Shown: in pieces, positions 1 to 7,485 of the stretch
Layout: each line of letters begins with the position of its first letter
How positions within the stretch are numbered: position 1 is the first letter of the stretch
Assembly: GCA_023807065.1 (NCBI GenBank)
Contig: JAJJLU010001068.1
Location: 1-10,779 of the forward strand
Length of the DNA: 10,779 nucleotides
Reading direction: 5' to 3'
Source: Isotricha intestinalis
Lineage: Eukaryota; Ciliophora; Litostomatea; Vestibuliferida; Isotrichidae
Notes under the pieces: model-generated
What the model was told of the DNA's origin: nothing
Database searches by the model: none
The model's input: only the letters and a program-made list of their open reading frames with translations
Program-made: the position numbers and the translations under genes

Positions 1-480
1 ACTGTTAATGATAATTCTATTTTTTCAAGTTGACTTTCTAATTTTGATATTACTTTTTTATATTCTAAAATCTCCTGTAAATTTGACTGTTATTCCATAT
101 AAATTAAAATTCAAAATTATTTCATTTTGTAAATCTTCTTCTCATTGAATTTGAATTTCTCTTTTTTTTTTAAGACTTGTTCTTTTTTAATTTTCTCTTA
201 TCCAAAAATTAGAAGCATTTCCTTTTAAATAATTTATTTAATTTATATTTAGTTCAATATCTTGTCCAGAAACATCAATTTCAGCCATCTTATGGAAGGC
301 AATACCTAAGTTTTCTTTCTCCAGCCAAGCATATTAACGATAGGCAAGAGATAAAATGTGGATCTAAAACTTTTTCTCTAAAGCAATCACCTAAATAATT
401 TAAAGCAAAGCTATAACTTTTCTTGCTGAAGATAAAATTAAATTATGTCCTTTATCTTCGTTTGTAAATGCAGTATTTTG
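1..480 (-). pseudogene. Shattered coding remnant, possibly the C-terminal BAR/Vps5 coiled coil of a sorting nexin; runs off the left edge
   Basis: No single open frame survives, but short protein-like segments follow one another on the minus strand in different frames. In reading order they include NLILSSARKVIAL, LNYLGDCFREKVLDPHF, NLGIAFHKMAEIDVSGQDI, QVLKKKREIQIQ and finally LQEILEYKKVISKLESQL, which is plainly coiled coil. The order of a helix like AFHKMAEID, then LKKKREI, then EILEYKKVISKLE resembles the Vps5/SNX1-type BAR domain of retromer sorting nexins, which bind endosomal membranes, but spacing between the blocks is shorter than in that family. At least four frame changes and in-frame TAA and TGA codons interrupt it, so it looks dead. 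No start can be placed, and the 3' end lies beyond base 1. It lies head-to-head with the next gene. The family call is tentative; any coiled-coil protein would be an alternative. Confidence 0.35.
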
Positions 481-547
481 AATTAAATATAGTAAAACAA
501 GTCTAATTCAGCAACAACTGATCAAAATCAAAAACAAAAAAAAAAGA

Positions 548-1308
548 ATGAATTTTCAAATCTATATTACAAATGAATATCATAATAATAATAATTCTCA
601 ATTAAATAATTTAAACCTAATAAATATAGACAAAGAAGAAAACTCATTAAATTCAAGAAAAGTAGAATTATTTAATGAAAAACCAAATCAATCAATGGAA
701 GAAAATATTAATAATAATAGTCATTTAGTAAATGGAAGTTTTAATATTTCTCAAGATGAAATTGAAGAAGCTCAAGAAGAAGAAAAAAAGAATAAAATAT
801 TTCCTAAAAATTATGTTTCTACCTCTAATTTTAGTGAACATTCAAATTATACTTCTAAATTTAATTCATGTCCCCAACAACAACAATATCTAGTTTCATA
901 TACAATGAATGATTGTACAAGTTTTGGAAATTATAATTTTAATACTTATGTTAGTGAAAATATAGAAAATTTAAATTATTCAGATTTATATAAAAATTCA
1001 TTAAAATTAAAGAAATTACAAGAATTAAAAAAAAACAAGATAAATCAAATAATAATAATGAATATGTAAATAATTTTAAATCATCTATTACTTCTGATAG
1101 AATTTCTACTTCTTTAAATGCTTTTGGTGCTGAAAATAAATTTCAATCAAACACTTTAAAGGAACTTTATGCTAATTGTCAATCAAAAAGTGAAAATGTT
1201 AATTTAAAAATAATTAATTTCAAAACACTTAATTTTAAAATAATTATAATTTAAAAATAGTTAATTAAAGAAATTTCTAGAAAATATGATAAAGAAAGTC
1301 CATTGTAA
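548..1308 (+). pseudogene. Asn/Gln-rich hypothetical protein, interrupted by one frameshift; possible two-exon gene
   Basis: I do not recognise this gene. The frame opens at the ATG at 548 and is low in complexity, with Asn runs, a PQQQQ stretch, an acidic DEIEEAQEEE segment near residue 75 and a short Lys/Leu-rich helix near residue 155. All of its roughly 14 Gln codons are CAA, so standard stops apply. The frame closes at 1069, but just after the A9 tract at 1027-1035 the +1/-1 neighbour carries on with the same Asn/Ser-rich composition (NNNNEYVNNFKSSI onward) to 1254, so a one-base frameshift is very likely. If 1198-1260 is spliced out, the frame continues through LIKEISRKYDKESPL to tandem stops TAA TAG at 1306-1311. 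With only this one lesion it could instead be a functional gene carrying a homopolymer sequencing error. No domain is visible. Confidence 0.55.
1198..1260 (+). other. Candidate 63-bp GT-AG intron
   Basis: The segment begins GTTAAT, ends AAAAATAG, is almost entirely A/T and is a multiple of three in length, falling between codons (phase 0). Without splicing, the upstream frame meets TAA at 1252-1254; with splicing it reads into a plausible charged peptide of 15 residues before stopping. The boundary dinucleotides are common in AT-rich DNA, so this is a suggestion, not a clear call. Confidence 0.3.
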
Positions 1309-1364
1309 TAGAAGAAATAAGAGATTAAAGACAAAAATTAAGTAATAAAAGGAGATAATTAAAA

Positions 1365-1384
1365 GCCATAATGATGATTATGGC
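1365..1384. repeat. Perfect 8-bp inverted repeat with a GATG loop
   Basis: GCCATAAT at 1365-1372 is followed by GATG and then its exact reverse complement ATTATGGC at 1377-1384. It contains more G/C than the surrounding sequence and lies about 140 bp upstream of the GTPase start and 55 bp after the tandem stops of the Asn-rich gene. It could be a transcript hairpin or a protein-binding site; nothing else indicates which. Confidence 0.55.
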
Positions 1385-1481
1385 CAGCATTGAATAAACT
1401 TAATTAAATTAGAATTTAACATTTTCCTCATAATTTAACAAAATTGATTGATATTTAATATCTATTTAAGTTAATACATTC

Positions 1482-1513
1482 AATAAATTAATAAATTAAT
1501 AAATTAATAAATT
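1482..1513. repeat. Four exact tandem copies of the 8-mer AATAAATT
   Basis: Units occupy 1482-1489, 1490-1497, 1498-1505 and 1506-1513 without mismatch, ending 13 bp before the GTPase ATG. This is a microsatellite in the immediate 5' flank, where copy number could vary and where an AT-rich tract could serve as a promoter or leader element. The repeat is seen directly; a regulatory role is inference. Confidence 0.85.
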
Positions 1514-1526
1514 AAAAACAAAAGAA

Positions 1527-3641
1527 ATGATAAGAAAAACGATAAGAAAAGAGTTAAAAAAATTTGTAAATAATTATCAAGATTTACAAAAGAAAAATGA
1601 ACAAATGAATAATACACTTTTGACTCATAAAAGGAAATTAGATGACTTAACATGGCAAAATTTTGCATTAGAATTGAAAACTGAGGGATTAAAAGGGAAA
1701 AATGAAAAATTAGAATGGGACACTCAAGAATTAAAAAGGAAAAATGAACAATTAGAATGGAACACTAAGGAATTAAAAAGGCAAAATGAACAATTAGAAT
1801 GGAACACTCAAGAATTAAAAAGGCAAAATGAAGCATTCATGGAAGAAAAAAGAAGAGAACAACAGAATATATATACCTTTAAAATGTCTTTTGAAGAAAG
1901 TAAAAAAAATATTGAAAAAATAAATTTAGAAAAATCTAAAGAATATATAACTAAATTGATCGTAAATAAATTTGTTAAAGAATTTGACAATGAAGAAGGC
2001 AAAAAAAATCCTTTTACCATTTCATTAATTGATCACATGAAAAAGTTTAATGAAGAATATATGGAATATTGTTCAAAATTTATAAAATCATTTAAAACCA
2101 ATTCAGAACAAATAGTAAATGATTTTAATATAAAAGATAACAAAATCTTAATTGAACATATTAACTTTATAGTTATAGGAAAAGCTGGTGTTGGAAAAAG
2201 TGTTTTTATAAATGAAAGTTTATTATTACCTAAGGAAAAAGAAGCAAAAGAGGGAATAGGGGAATCTGTGACTGATAAATCATCAGTATATGAATCAGAT
2301 AAATTAAAAATGGTAAGGATGTGGGATACTCAAGGAATTGATTATAAAATATCTCAAGAATTTATTTTAAATGAAATTAAACGCATTGTAGAAAATGGAT
2401 TGAAACAAGGTCCTGATCATTATATAAATATAATTTTATATTGTACAAGAGATGAAAGATTTCAAGAAGAAGATGCCCAACTTATTTATGAGATAATGAA
2501 ATTATATCCTTATGATAATTTACCTGTCATTATCACTCAATTACAAGCTTATTTGATTGAAAGAGCTAAAAAAATGCAAAAAAAAATTAGAGAATTATTA
2601 TCTAAATATCTTGATAAATCAATTTCAGATAAAATTGAAATTAGAGATATAGTTGCTAGAGAAGAAAAAGGGGAAATTGAAGTTTTTAAAGCAAGAGGAA
2701 TACCTGAATTATTAAAATTATCTGTTGAGCTAATGGGAAGATCAATTACATCTGCGACATGTAAAAAATTTTCTCAAGAAATAGAAAAATTATGCAAAAA
2801 TTATGTTGAAAAACAAATCAATTTTATTGAAAAACAATTTAAATATGAAATGGAAATATTAGATGTTTCTAGAAGTATGTATGTAGAAGATATGGAAGAT
2901 TTGATAGAAGATTCAGAAAAAAAGCAAATAAAAACTTTATCAGAAATGAATATATATAGCAAAATAGAAGATAAAAAATATTTCGAAGATAATTTTATTA
3001 AAATTATGGAAACTAAATTTATTAATATTTATCATCATTTAAACGATATTGATGTTTTAAATGAAGAAAAAGAGAATGAAAATCAAATTATTGAAGAAGA
3101 TAAAGACGATGAGGATAATAAAAACAATAAGAAAGAAGATAAACTTTTAGTTCAAATTTTTATTGAAGATAGATTACAAAAGTTAAAAGATATCATAAAT
3201 GATACTTCCCAAAAAGCTTTTGGAAAAATTTTTAATAAACATTATCAAGATTATTTAAATGATTTACAAAAAGTGCAGTATTCATTAAGTAAAGATTATG
3301 GAGTAAATTACCAAGCAATTGACCCTTCCGAAATCGAAAAAACTTTTAAAGAAGAATTATTTATTAATTTCAACAATATTTTTTTCAAAAATATGTTTTG
3401 TATTATATTAAAATTATTTATGAATAATTTAAAGAAAATACTCATTGATTATTATACAAAGGAATTAAAAGAAAATGAAAAAATGCAAAAAATAATTAAT
3501 AAAAAAGCTGAAGACTCATTAAAAAATATAAGCCAAAAATTACAAGAAAGTTTACTAAAAGAATTAAATGAAAATTTTAAGGAGAAAAAGAAAAAAAATA
3601 ATGAATTTGATGATATTGATTTTAATGATTTGGGCTTTTAA
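1527..3641 (+). CDS. AIG1/GIMAP-like P-loop GTPase with N-terminal repeat coiled coil (704 aa), intact
   Basis: Residues 1-135 are predicted coiled coil and contain three 14-residue repeats (58-99) built on NEQLEWNTQELKR. The GTPase core starts near 211. G1 is GKAGVGKS at 218-225, G2 probably Thr249 (SVTD), and G3 is DTQG at 267-270 after a hydrophobic strand. The next strand gives IILYCTRDERFQEED (302-316), a layout typical of the MMR_HSR1/AIG1 GTPases expanded in protists. The G4 position reads VIITQLQAY (335-342) and lacks the usual TKxD/NKxD Asp. A GIPELLKLSVELMG segment (391-404) closes the domain. Downstream are an acidic insert (512-539), more coiled coil, a hydrophobic stretch (about 612-631) and the acidic end DDIDFNDLGF. 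GIMAP-type proteins assemble on membranes upon GTP binding, and that is the inferred role here. The first ATG follows an A-rich leader and the TAA end is followed by noncoding A/T. Unlike its neighbours it has no lesion. Gene-family membership is firm; biological role is unknown. Confidence 0.88.
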   Translation: MIRKTIRKELKKFVNNYQDLQKKNEQMNNTLLTHKRKLDDLTWQNFALELKTEGLKGKNEKLEWDTQELKRKNEQLEWNTKELKRQNEQLEWNTQELKRQNEAFMEEKRREQQNIYTFKMSFEESKKNIEKINLEKSKEYITKLIVNKFVKEFDNEEGKKNPFTISLIDHMKKFNEEYMEYCSKFIKSFKTNSEQIVNDFNIKDNKILIEHINFIVIGKAGVGKSVFINESLLLPKEKEAKEGIGESVTDKSSVYESDKLKMVRMWDTQGIDYKISQEFILNEIKRIVENGLKQGPDHYINIILYCTRDERFQEEDAQLIYEIMKLYPYDNLPVIITQLQAYLIERAKKMQKKIRELLSKYLDKSISDKIEIRDIVAREEKGEIEVFKARGIPELLKLSVELMGRSITSATCKKFSQEIEKLCKNYVEKQINFIEKQFKYEMEILDVSRSMYVEDMEDLIEDSEKKQIKTLSEMNIYSKIEDKKYFEDNFIKIMETKFINIYHHLNDIDVLNEEKENENQIIEEDKDDEDNKNNKKEDKLLVQIFIEDRLQKLKDIINDTSQKAFGKIFNKHYQDYLNDLQKVQYSLSKDYGVNYQAIDPSEIEKTFKEELFINFNNIFFKNMFCIILKLFMNNLKKILIDYYTKELKENEKMQKIINKKAEDSLKNISQKLQESLLKELNENFKEKKKKNNEFDDIDFNDLGF
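1698..1823 (+). repeat. Three 42-bp tandem repeats inside the GTPase coiled coil
   Basis: Codons 58-71, 72-85 and 86-99 encode KNEKLEWDTQELKR, KNEQLEWNTKELKR and QNEQLEWNTQELKR, and a fourth copy begins with QNE. DNA units differ at only a few positions, so duplication looks recent. Fourteen residues is exactly two heptads, so gain or loss of a unit changes the rod length while keeping frame and coiled-coil register. Confidence 0.92.
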
Positions 3642-3695
3642 TTTCATTAATTATTAAAACTATAATAAAAACATAAATTTCTTTAGATTTAATTG

Positions 3696-3715
3696 AAAAA
3701 AAAAAAATTTTTTTT
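3696..3715. repeat. A12-T8 tract
   Basis: Twelve A residues run straight into eight T residues, 55 bp beyond the GTPase stop, forming a self-complementary 16-base core. Such rigid tracts exclude nucleosomes and can end transcription on either strand, which would suit convergent genes. That function is inferred from position only. Confidence 0.5.
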
Positions 3716-3761
3716 AATAAATATTTTAACTAATTTTAAAACAAAATAAAATTTGTATGGA

Positions 3762-3774
3762 GATTGGGTCAATC
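3762..3774. other. Small G/C-richer hairpin in the intergenic region
   Basis: GATTG, loop GGT, CAATC forms a 5-bp stem, followed by CCGAG; the run from 3757 to 3780 is conspicuously richer in G and C than the hundreds of bases on each side. The GGGTCAATCCCGA part recalls a tRNA T-arm but the seven-base TTCRANY loop and any acceptor or anticodon arms are missing. Origin unknown. Confidence 0.3.
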
Positions 3775-4004
3775 CCGAGAAAAAATATTGTTTATTACTT
3801 TTGAAATTTTATGATAAAATAAAAAAAAATTCATTAATTTAATAAATAATTTATTCAAATAATAATTATATTAATATCTATTTATTATTATCTATTTATC
3901 CAAAATTATAATTTTGTGTCGTGTTTAAAAACATATTTCAAAAATTTTTTATTGTATATGATAATTAAAATAATTGATTTATTTTAATATATCAATAATT
4001 AAAA

Positions 4005-5242
4005 TTAATCTTCACTTGAAATAGACTCAGAAATATTATTAAACATTTCCTCATCTTTTGGACTAATATAATTAGTATTTATTTCTGATATCAATGGTTC
4101 ATTTTTTTCACATATATATTTATTTAATATTTTTCTAGAATTTTTATTTCATTTTCTGAAAGTTTATTAATATCTAATTCCATTTCATTATTTGTCAAGA
4201 TGATTTCCTGATATTATATTTTTGTTCTTGTGCTTAAATCTCTTATTTTTTTTGCTATATCTAATCCACTTAAATCTTTAATCCAATATCTATATTCATC
4301 TTTATTTTTTCCAAAAATAAAATCAATTCCTTAAAAATCAAATATATCATATTCATTATATAAATCTTTAGGAATTATAATACCATCTTTAATTGGTAAA
4401 ATTGTAATACTTCCATCAAATTCATCAATAATCTTTTAATTTCATTTTCAGATAATTTAATTAAATCATTAACATTTATCGTTTATTTTTTTAATCTTCT
4501 ATTGATTTTGTAAATTGATATGAAGCACTTTGTGCAATACCATGATGAAATATAATCCTTTAGTTTCTTTAATTAAATGAAGAATAGAAACAGCACATCC
4601 ACCTCCAGATTCTCCAAATATACAAACATTATTTGGATCTCCTCTAAAATTTTTAATATTATTATATATCCATTCTAATGCACAATTTTGATTTAATGTT
4701 CCTAAATTTCCACTTTTATCTTATTTATCTACATTTTCTAAAATCGATAAATTTATTATATCCTAATATACCAATTCTATAATTAATAATTACTAAAATA
4801 ATATCAGGATAAGAATTTATTAAATTTGTTCCTTCATATAATGGATCAGATGTACCACCCCATTCAAATGCCACATCATGAATAAATACGATTACTGGTT
4901 TTTTTTATATTAGTATTTGATATATTTCTCCAAATATTTAAAGTTAAACAATCTTCTCTTTGTTTATAATAAGATGCCATTTCTGATTCACATTCTGATT
5001 GAAGACAAACTTAAATAATATGCTTCATATACTTTAGAACTAGAATTTAATTTTACTGGAGGGAAAAATCTAAGGTTTTTTATTGGAGGTTCTGAATATG
5101 GAATTCCTTTATAAGAAATTACATTTACATCTTTTTTACCTACAAAAATACCATTTAAACATTTTATTGTTAAAGATTTATCATAATTACCTTTTTCCAT
5201 ATTTTCTTTATCAGTTTCTAGATCTTTTCCTTTTTCCTTCAT
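4005..5242 (-). pseudogene. Type-B carboxylesterase (cholinesterase-like alpha/beta hydrolase), broken and C-terminally atypical
   Basis: The family hydrolyses carboxylic esters with a Ser-Glu-His triad. The minus strand opens at ATG 5240-5242. It shows family blocks in order: VISYKGIPYSEPP and LRFFPPV (the YxGIPYAxPP start), CLQSECESE and EDCLTLNIW, VIVFIHDVAFEWGG (the HGG oxyanion-hole region, with Gly-Gly altered to Asp-Val), NYRIGILGY, GNLGTLNQNCALEWIYNNI, the nucleophile elbow FGESGGG at 4601-4615, GIAQSAS, and GKNKDEYRYW with the acidic triad residue. Frames change near 5003, at the T8 tract 4899-4906, and near the KGL/FHHGIAQ block. In-frame stops occur at about 4331 and 4721. The C-terminal block with the triad His is not found; an acidic tail follows, and about 410 codons remain against roughly 500-550 in the family. 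It has no signal peptide in the first 20 residues. A decayed copy is the best reading. Confidence 0.9.
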
Positions 5243-5585
5243 TTTTAGATATTATATAAAAATTAAAACATTAATTTTTTAAATATTAAATATTAAAGTT
5301 ATTATTATTAAAATATGATTAAATGTAATATCATAAATAAATTTAAAAAGAAAATTTAATAAAAGATAGTAAAACAAATAAATAAATATGAAATTTATTT
5401 GAAATGAAAAATAAGGAATAATTATAAAAAATATAGGAATAAAATAATTTAATATATATTTAAAAAAAGTGAAATAAAATATATTATTTTAATATATAAA
5501 AAAAAAGACAAATATTATTATAGGATTAATAATAAAATGATAAAAATAAAAAAAAATCATTAACTTTTCATCCAAAACCAAATTA
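5243..5585. other. AT-rich gap between two minus-strand remnants
   Basis: This holds the presumed 5' flank of the carboxylesterase remnant and the 3' flank of the YTH remnant. Only A/T-rich low-complexity sequence is visible, with stop codons in all frames. The last 30 bases on the right may still encode a shifted end of the YTH gene, since a neighbouring frame reads YDNLVLDEKL where YTH proteins have their DDF segment. Confidence 0.65.
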
Positions 5586-6537
5586 TCATAAAAAAGATTT
5601 TTTCTGAGGATAATCTTTATAAATTTTAAGCAGTTTGATTCCAAAAGAAAGAGAAATTTCTCCTGTATTTATATTACTTCTAACGCATTTATTATTATTA
5701 TGTTCATTAAAAATTTGACAAAAAATTTTATAAGGAATATCTTTATCATTATGAGACAAATAATTAAAGTTTTCTCTGTATTCTACTTCAGAAGTCATTT
5801 GTGCTACACCCATAAATTTGAATGAGCCTTTAAGACTAATAAACAAATAAATTGGATTTTTTTGTTCTGATTCTTTAAAGGCATTTTGTAACTTTTGATT
5901 TCCTTTTTTTTGTTGAACAACATATTTTAAAATTTATTGAACGAATTATATTCTCTTCATTTAAACTTTTTATTATAAAAAATTTACCTTGGAATTATTT
6001 CATTGTTTGATTGTAAATTTTGATTTTGGGAATTTTGACCATTTAAATTTAAAGAATTTAAAGAATTACAATTTGTCTTTTCATTATTATAATTAATTCA
6101 TAAATCATTTGATTCATTATTATTATTATTTAAAAAATCTTCTTTATTTAAAGTATTATTCATTGTATTCATCCCCATAAATCTACTTCCTTGTATTGAA
6201 TTATTATTCATTAAAGTATTATTTTCATTGTTGTTTTTTAATAAATTAGAATGTTTATTTTCATTATGATTATTTCCTTCTTCGAAATGATAATTAAAAA
6301 ATAAATCTTTTGATATATTTTTCTTAGGTTTATTCAATATATTTAATTTTTGCATTTCTTCAATTAAATTATTTTCTTCATTTTTTTTATTTGAATTTGG
6401 ATTAAAATTATCTTTACTTTCATTGTCTTTTTGATTAAGAATTTTATTATTATTTCTTTAATTAAATTCATTTTTATCTTTTTCTTAGTGAATCAAATCC
6501 TGAATTTAGAATTTTATTTGTTGATTGGGATTTTCAT
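5586..6537 (-). pseudogene. YTH-domain protein (RNA m6A-reader family) with Asn-rich N-terminus, broken; binding-cage tryptophans lost
   Basis: The C-terminal half aligns block by block with the YTH fold, which in functional members binds N6-methyladenosine in RNA. Visible blocks are KFFIIKSLNEENIIRSI (about 5987 down), KICCSTKK (5905-5931), GNQKLQNAF, NPIYLFISL, FKFMGVAQMTSEVEY (around 5800), NKCVRSNINTGE and GIKLLKIYKDYP. This spans about 135 residues, the usual domain size. The N-terminal half (6100-6530) is Asn-rich and disordered, as in many YTHDF-type proteins. Lesions: a frame change at the T8 tract 5904-5911, a TGA at 6098-6100, a frame change at about 5988, and shifts and a TAA upstream of 6360. 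The WCST motif reads CCST, and the second cage Trp aligns with Leu. The ATG at 6535-6537 is a possible start but leaves frame within eight codons. Divergent from the protease-like gene. Confidence 0.82.
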
Positions 6538-6591
6538 TTGAATCCTTTATTAAATTTATATTTTATTTTTTTATAAAGGTAAAAATATACT

Positions 6592-6687
6592 TGATGAAAA
6601 AATTAAAAAAATTATATTTTTCACAATTAATAGTTCCTTAATAAACCATAAAAAAAATATGATGTTAAAAAAAATGTTTTTTCATCA
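6592..6687. repeat. Separated 11-bp inverted repeat between divergent genes
   Basis: TGATGAAAAAA at 6592-6602 is the reverse complement of TTTTTTCATCA at 6677-6687, with 74 bp between. It sits in the only divergent spacer between the YTH and protease-like remnants. Half of each arm is homopolymer, so chance is a real possibility in this composition. Confidence 0.3.
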
Positions 6688-6747
6688 CATTCATTTAAAA
6701 TAAAAGCAATATAAAGTAGAATTTTAAATTCTTATGTTGAATCAACG

Positions 6748-7472
6748 ATGATTTTAACTTTAAAAAAATAATACAGAATATAATGAACAATTAGATCAAA
6801 ATTTATATTCATATTTAAATAAAAGACAATATGTTAATATTTCAATAGGAACTCCTTCTCAAATAATTCCTACTTATATTAATTTTGAAAAACCTTGGAT
6901 TTATTATTCAAGCGAAAAAAATCAAAAACATAATAAATTAATCTCATCATCTTACAAACAATTAGAACAAAAGAATCAAATGGAGATGAAGAATTTGATT
7001 ATGGAAATTTTTAATCAGAAAATTTTAGATTTAAAAATGAGATAATGAAGAATTAAAAGTAAATGATTTAAATTTTATATTAGCAAGTAATGATAGGCAT
7101 ATAAAATTAATATCTCATAGTTCAGCATTTAATTTAAATTTTATTTATCAATTAAAAAATAAAAAAATAATAGAAAATTATGGATTTAGTTTAATATTTG
7201 AAAATAAAAATGAAGGAATATTATTAATAGGAAAATATCCACATGAATATAATAATAAAATATTTAAAGAAGAAAATTTAATATTAATTGATGTAGAAGT
7301 AAGAAATGAAATTTCGGTTTGGAATACTAATTTTGATAATATTTATTTTGGAGATAATGTAATTAAAGATGATATTAAGAATGCATTATTTAAAAGTGAA
7401 TTATCAGGAATTATGGTAGGAAAACAATTATATATTAATTATACTGATTCTTTTTTAATCAATATGTTATAA
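6748..7472 (+). pseudogene. Pepsin-family (A1) aspartyl-protease-like gene, broken and lacking both catalytic Asp
   Basis: Family A1 enzymes cut peptides with two Asp residues in DTG-type motifs. After a short ATG-started lead (MILTLKK, then a frame change) the sequence reads QYVNISIGTPSQ (6829-6864), the classic strand before the first active-site loop. The loop itself, expected as FDTGSPWIW, reads INFEKPWIY (about 6878-6904), with Asp replaced by Asn. A frame change near 6975, a TAA after YGNF and another change near 7040 lead into a clean 143-codon frame, 7041-7472. That frame contains NDLNFILAS, GFSLIFENKNEGILLIGKYP and WNTNFDNIYFGD, matching the body and second lobe. The region where the second DSGT should be reads ELSGIMVG. 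A shifted frame continues to NKKCEPSIQ before a TAG at 7499, overlapping the start of the Rad51 remnant. No clear signal peptide survives. Confidence 0.72.
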
Positions 7473-7485
7473 ATAAAAAATGTGA

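Larger units (their letters stand above)
3642..4004. other. Tail-to-tail intergenic region, no gene seen
   Basis: This separates the 3' ends of the GTPase gene (+) and the carboxylesterase remnant (-). It is almost pure A/T. Two things stand out: A12 followed directly by T8 at 3696-3715, and a small G/C-richer island at about 3757-3780 with a short hairpin. Both genes would terminate and be polyadenylated here, but no specific signal can be singled out in such AT-rich DNA. Confidence 0.7.

Noticed and set aside
1261..1470. Ciliate-type code with TAA/TAG as Gln, which would open long frames here and elsewhere and end some at TGA.
   Set aside because: The GTPase gene has 704 codons with every Gln as CAA or CAG and no internal TAA or TAG, and its TAA end is followed by noncoding sequence. 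The Asn-rich gene uses CAA for all its Gln. Five TAA/TAG in about 15 codons here does not match that usage.
1808..2020. Minus-strand open frame of 70 codons inside the GTPase gene.
   Set aside because: It is the complement of a Lys/Glu-rich coding region, giving a Phe/Ser/Leu-rich translation with no independent support.
3757..3780. tRNA gene suggested by a GGGTCAATCCCGA T-arm-like string.
   Set aside because: The loop is too short and no acceptor, D or anticodon arms can be drawn around it.
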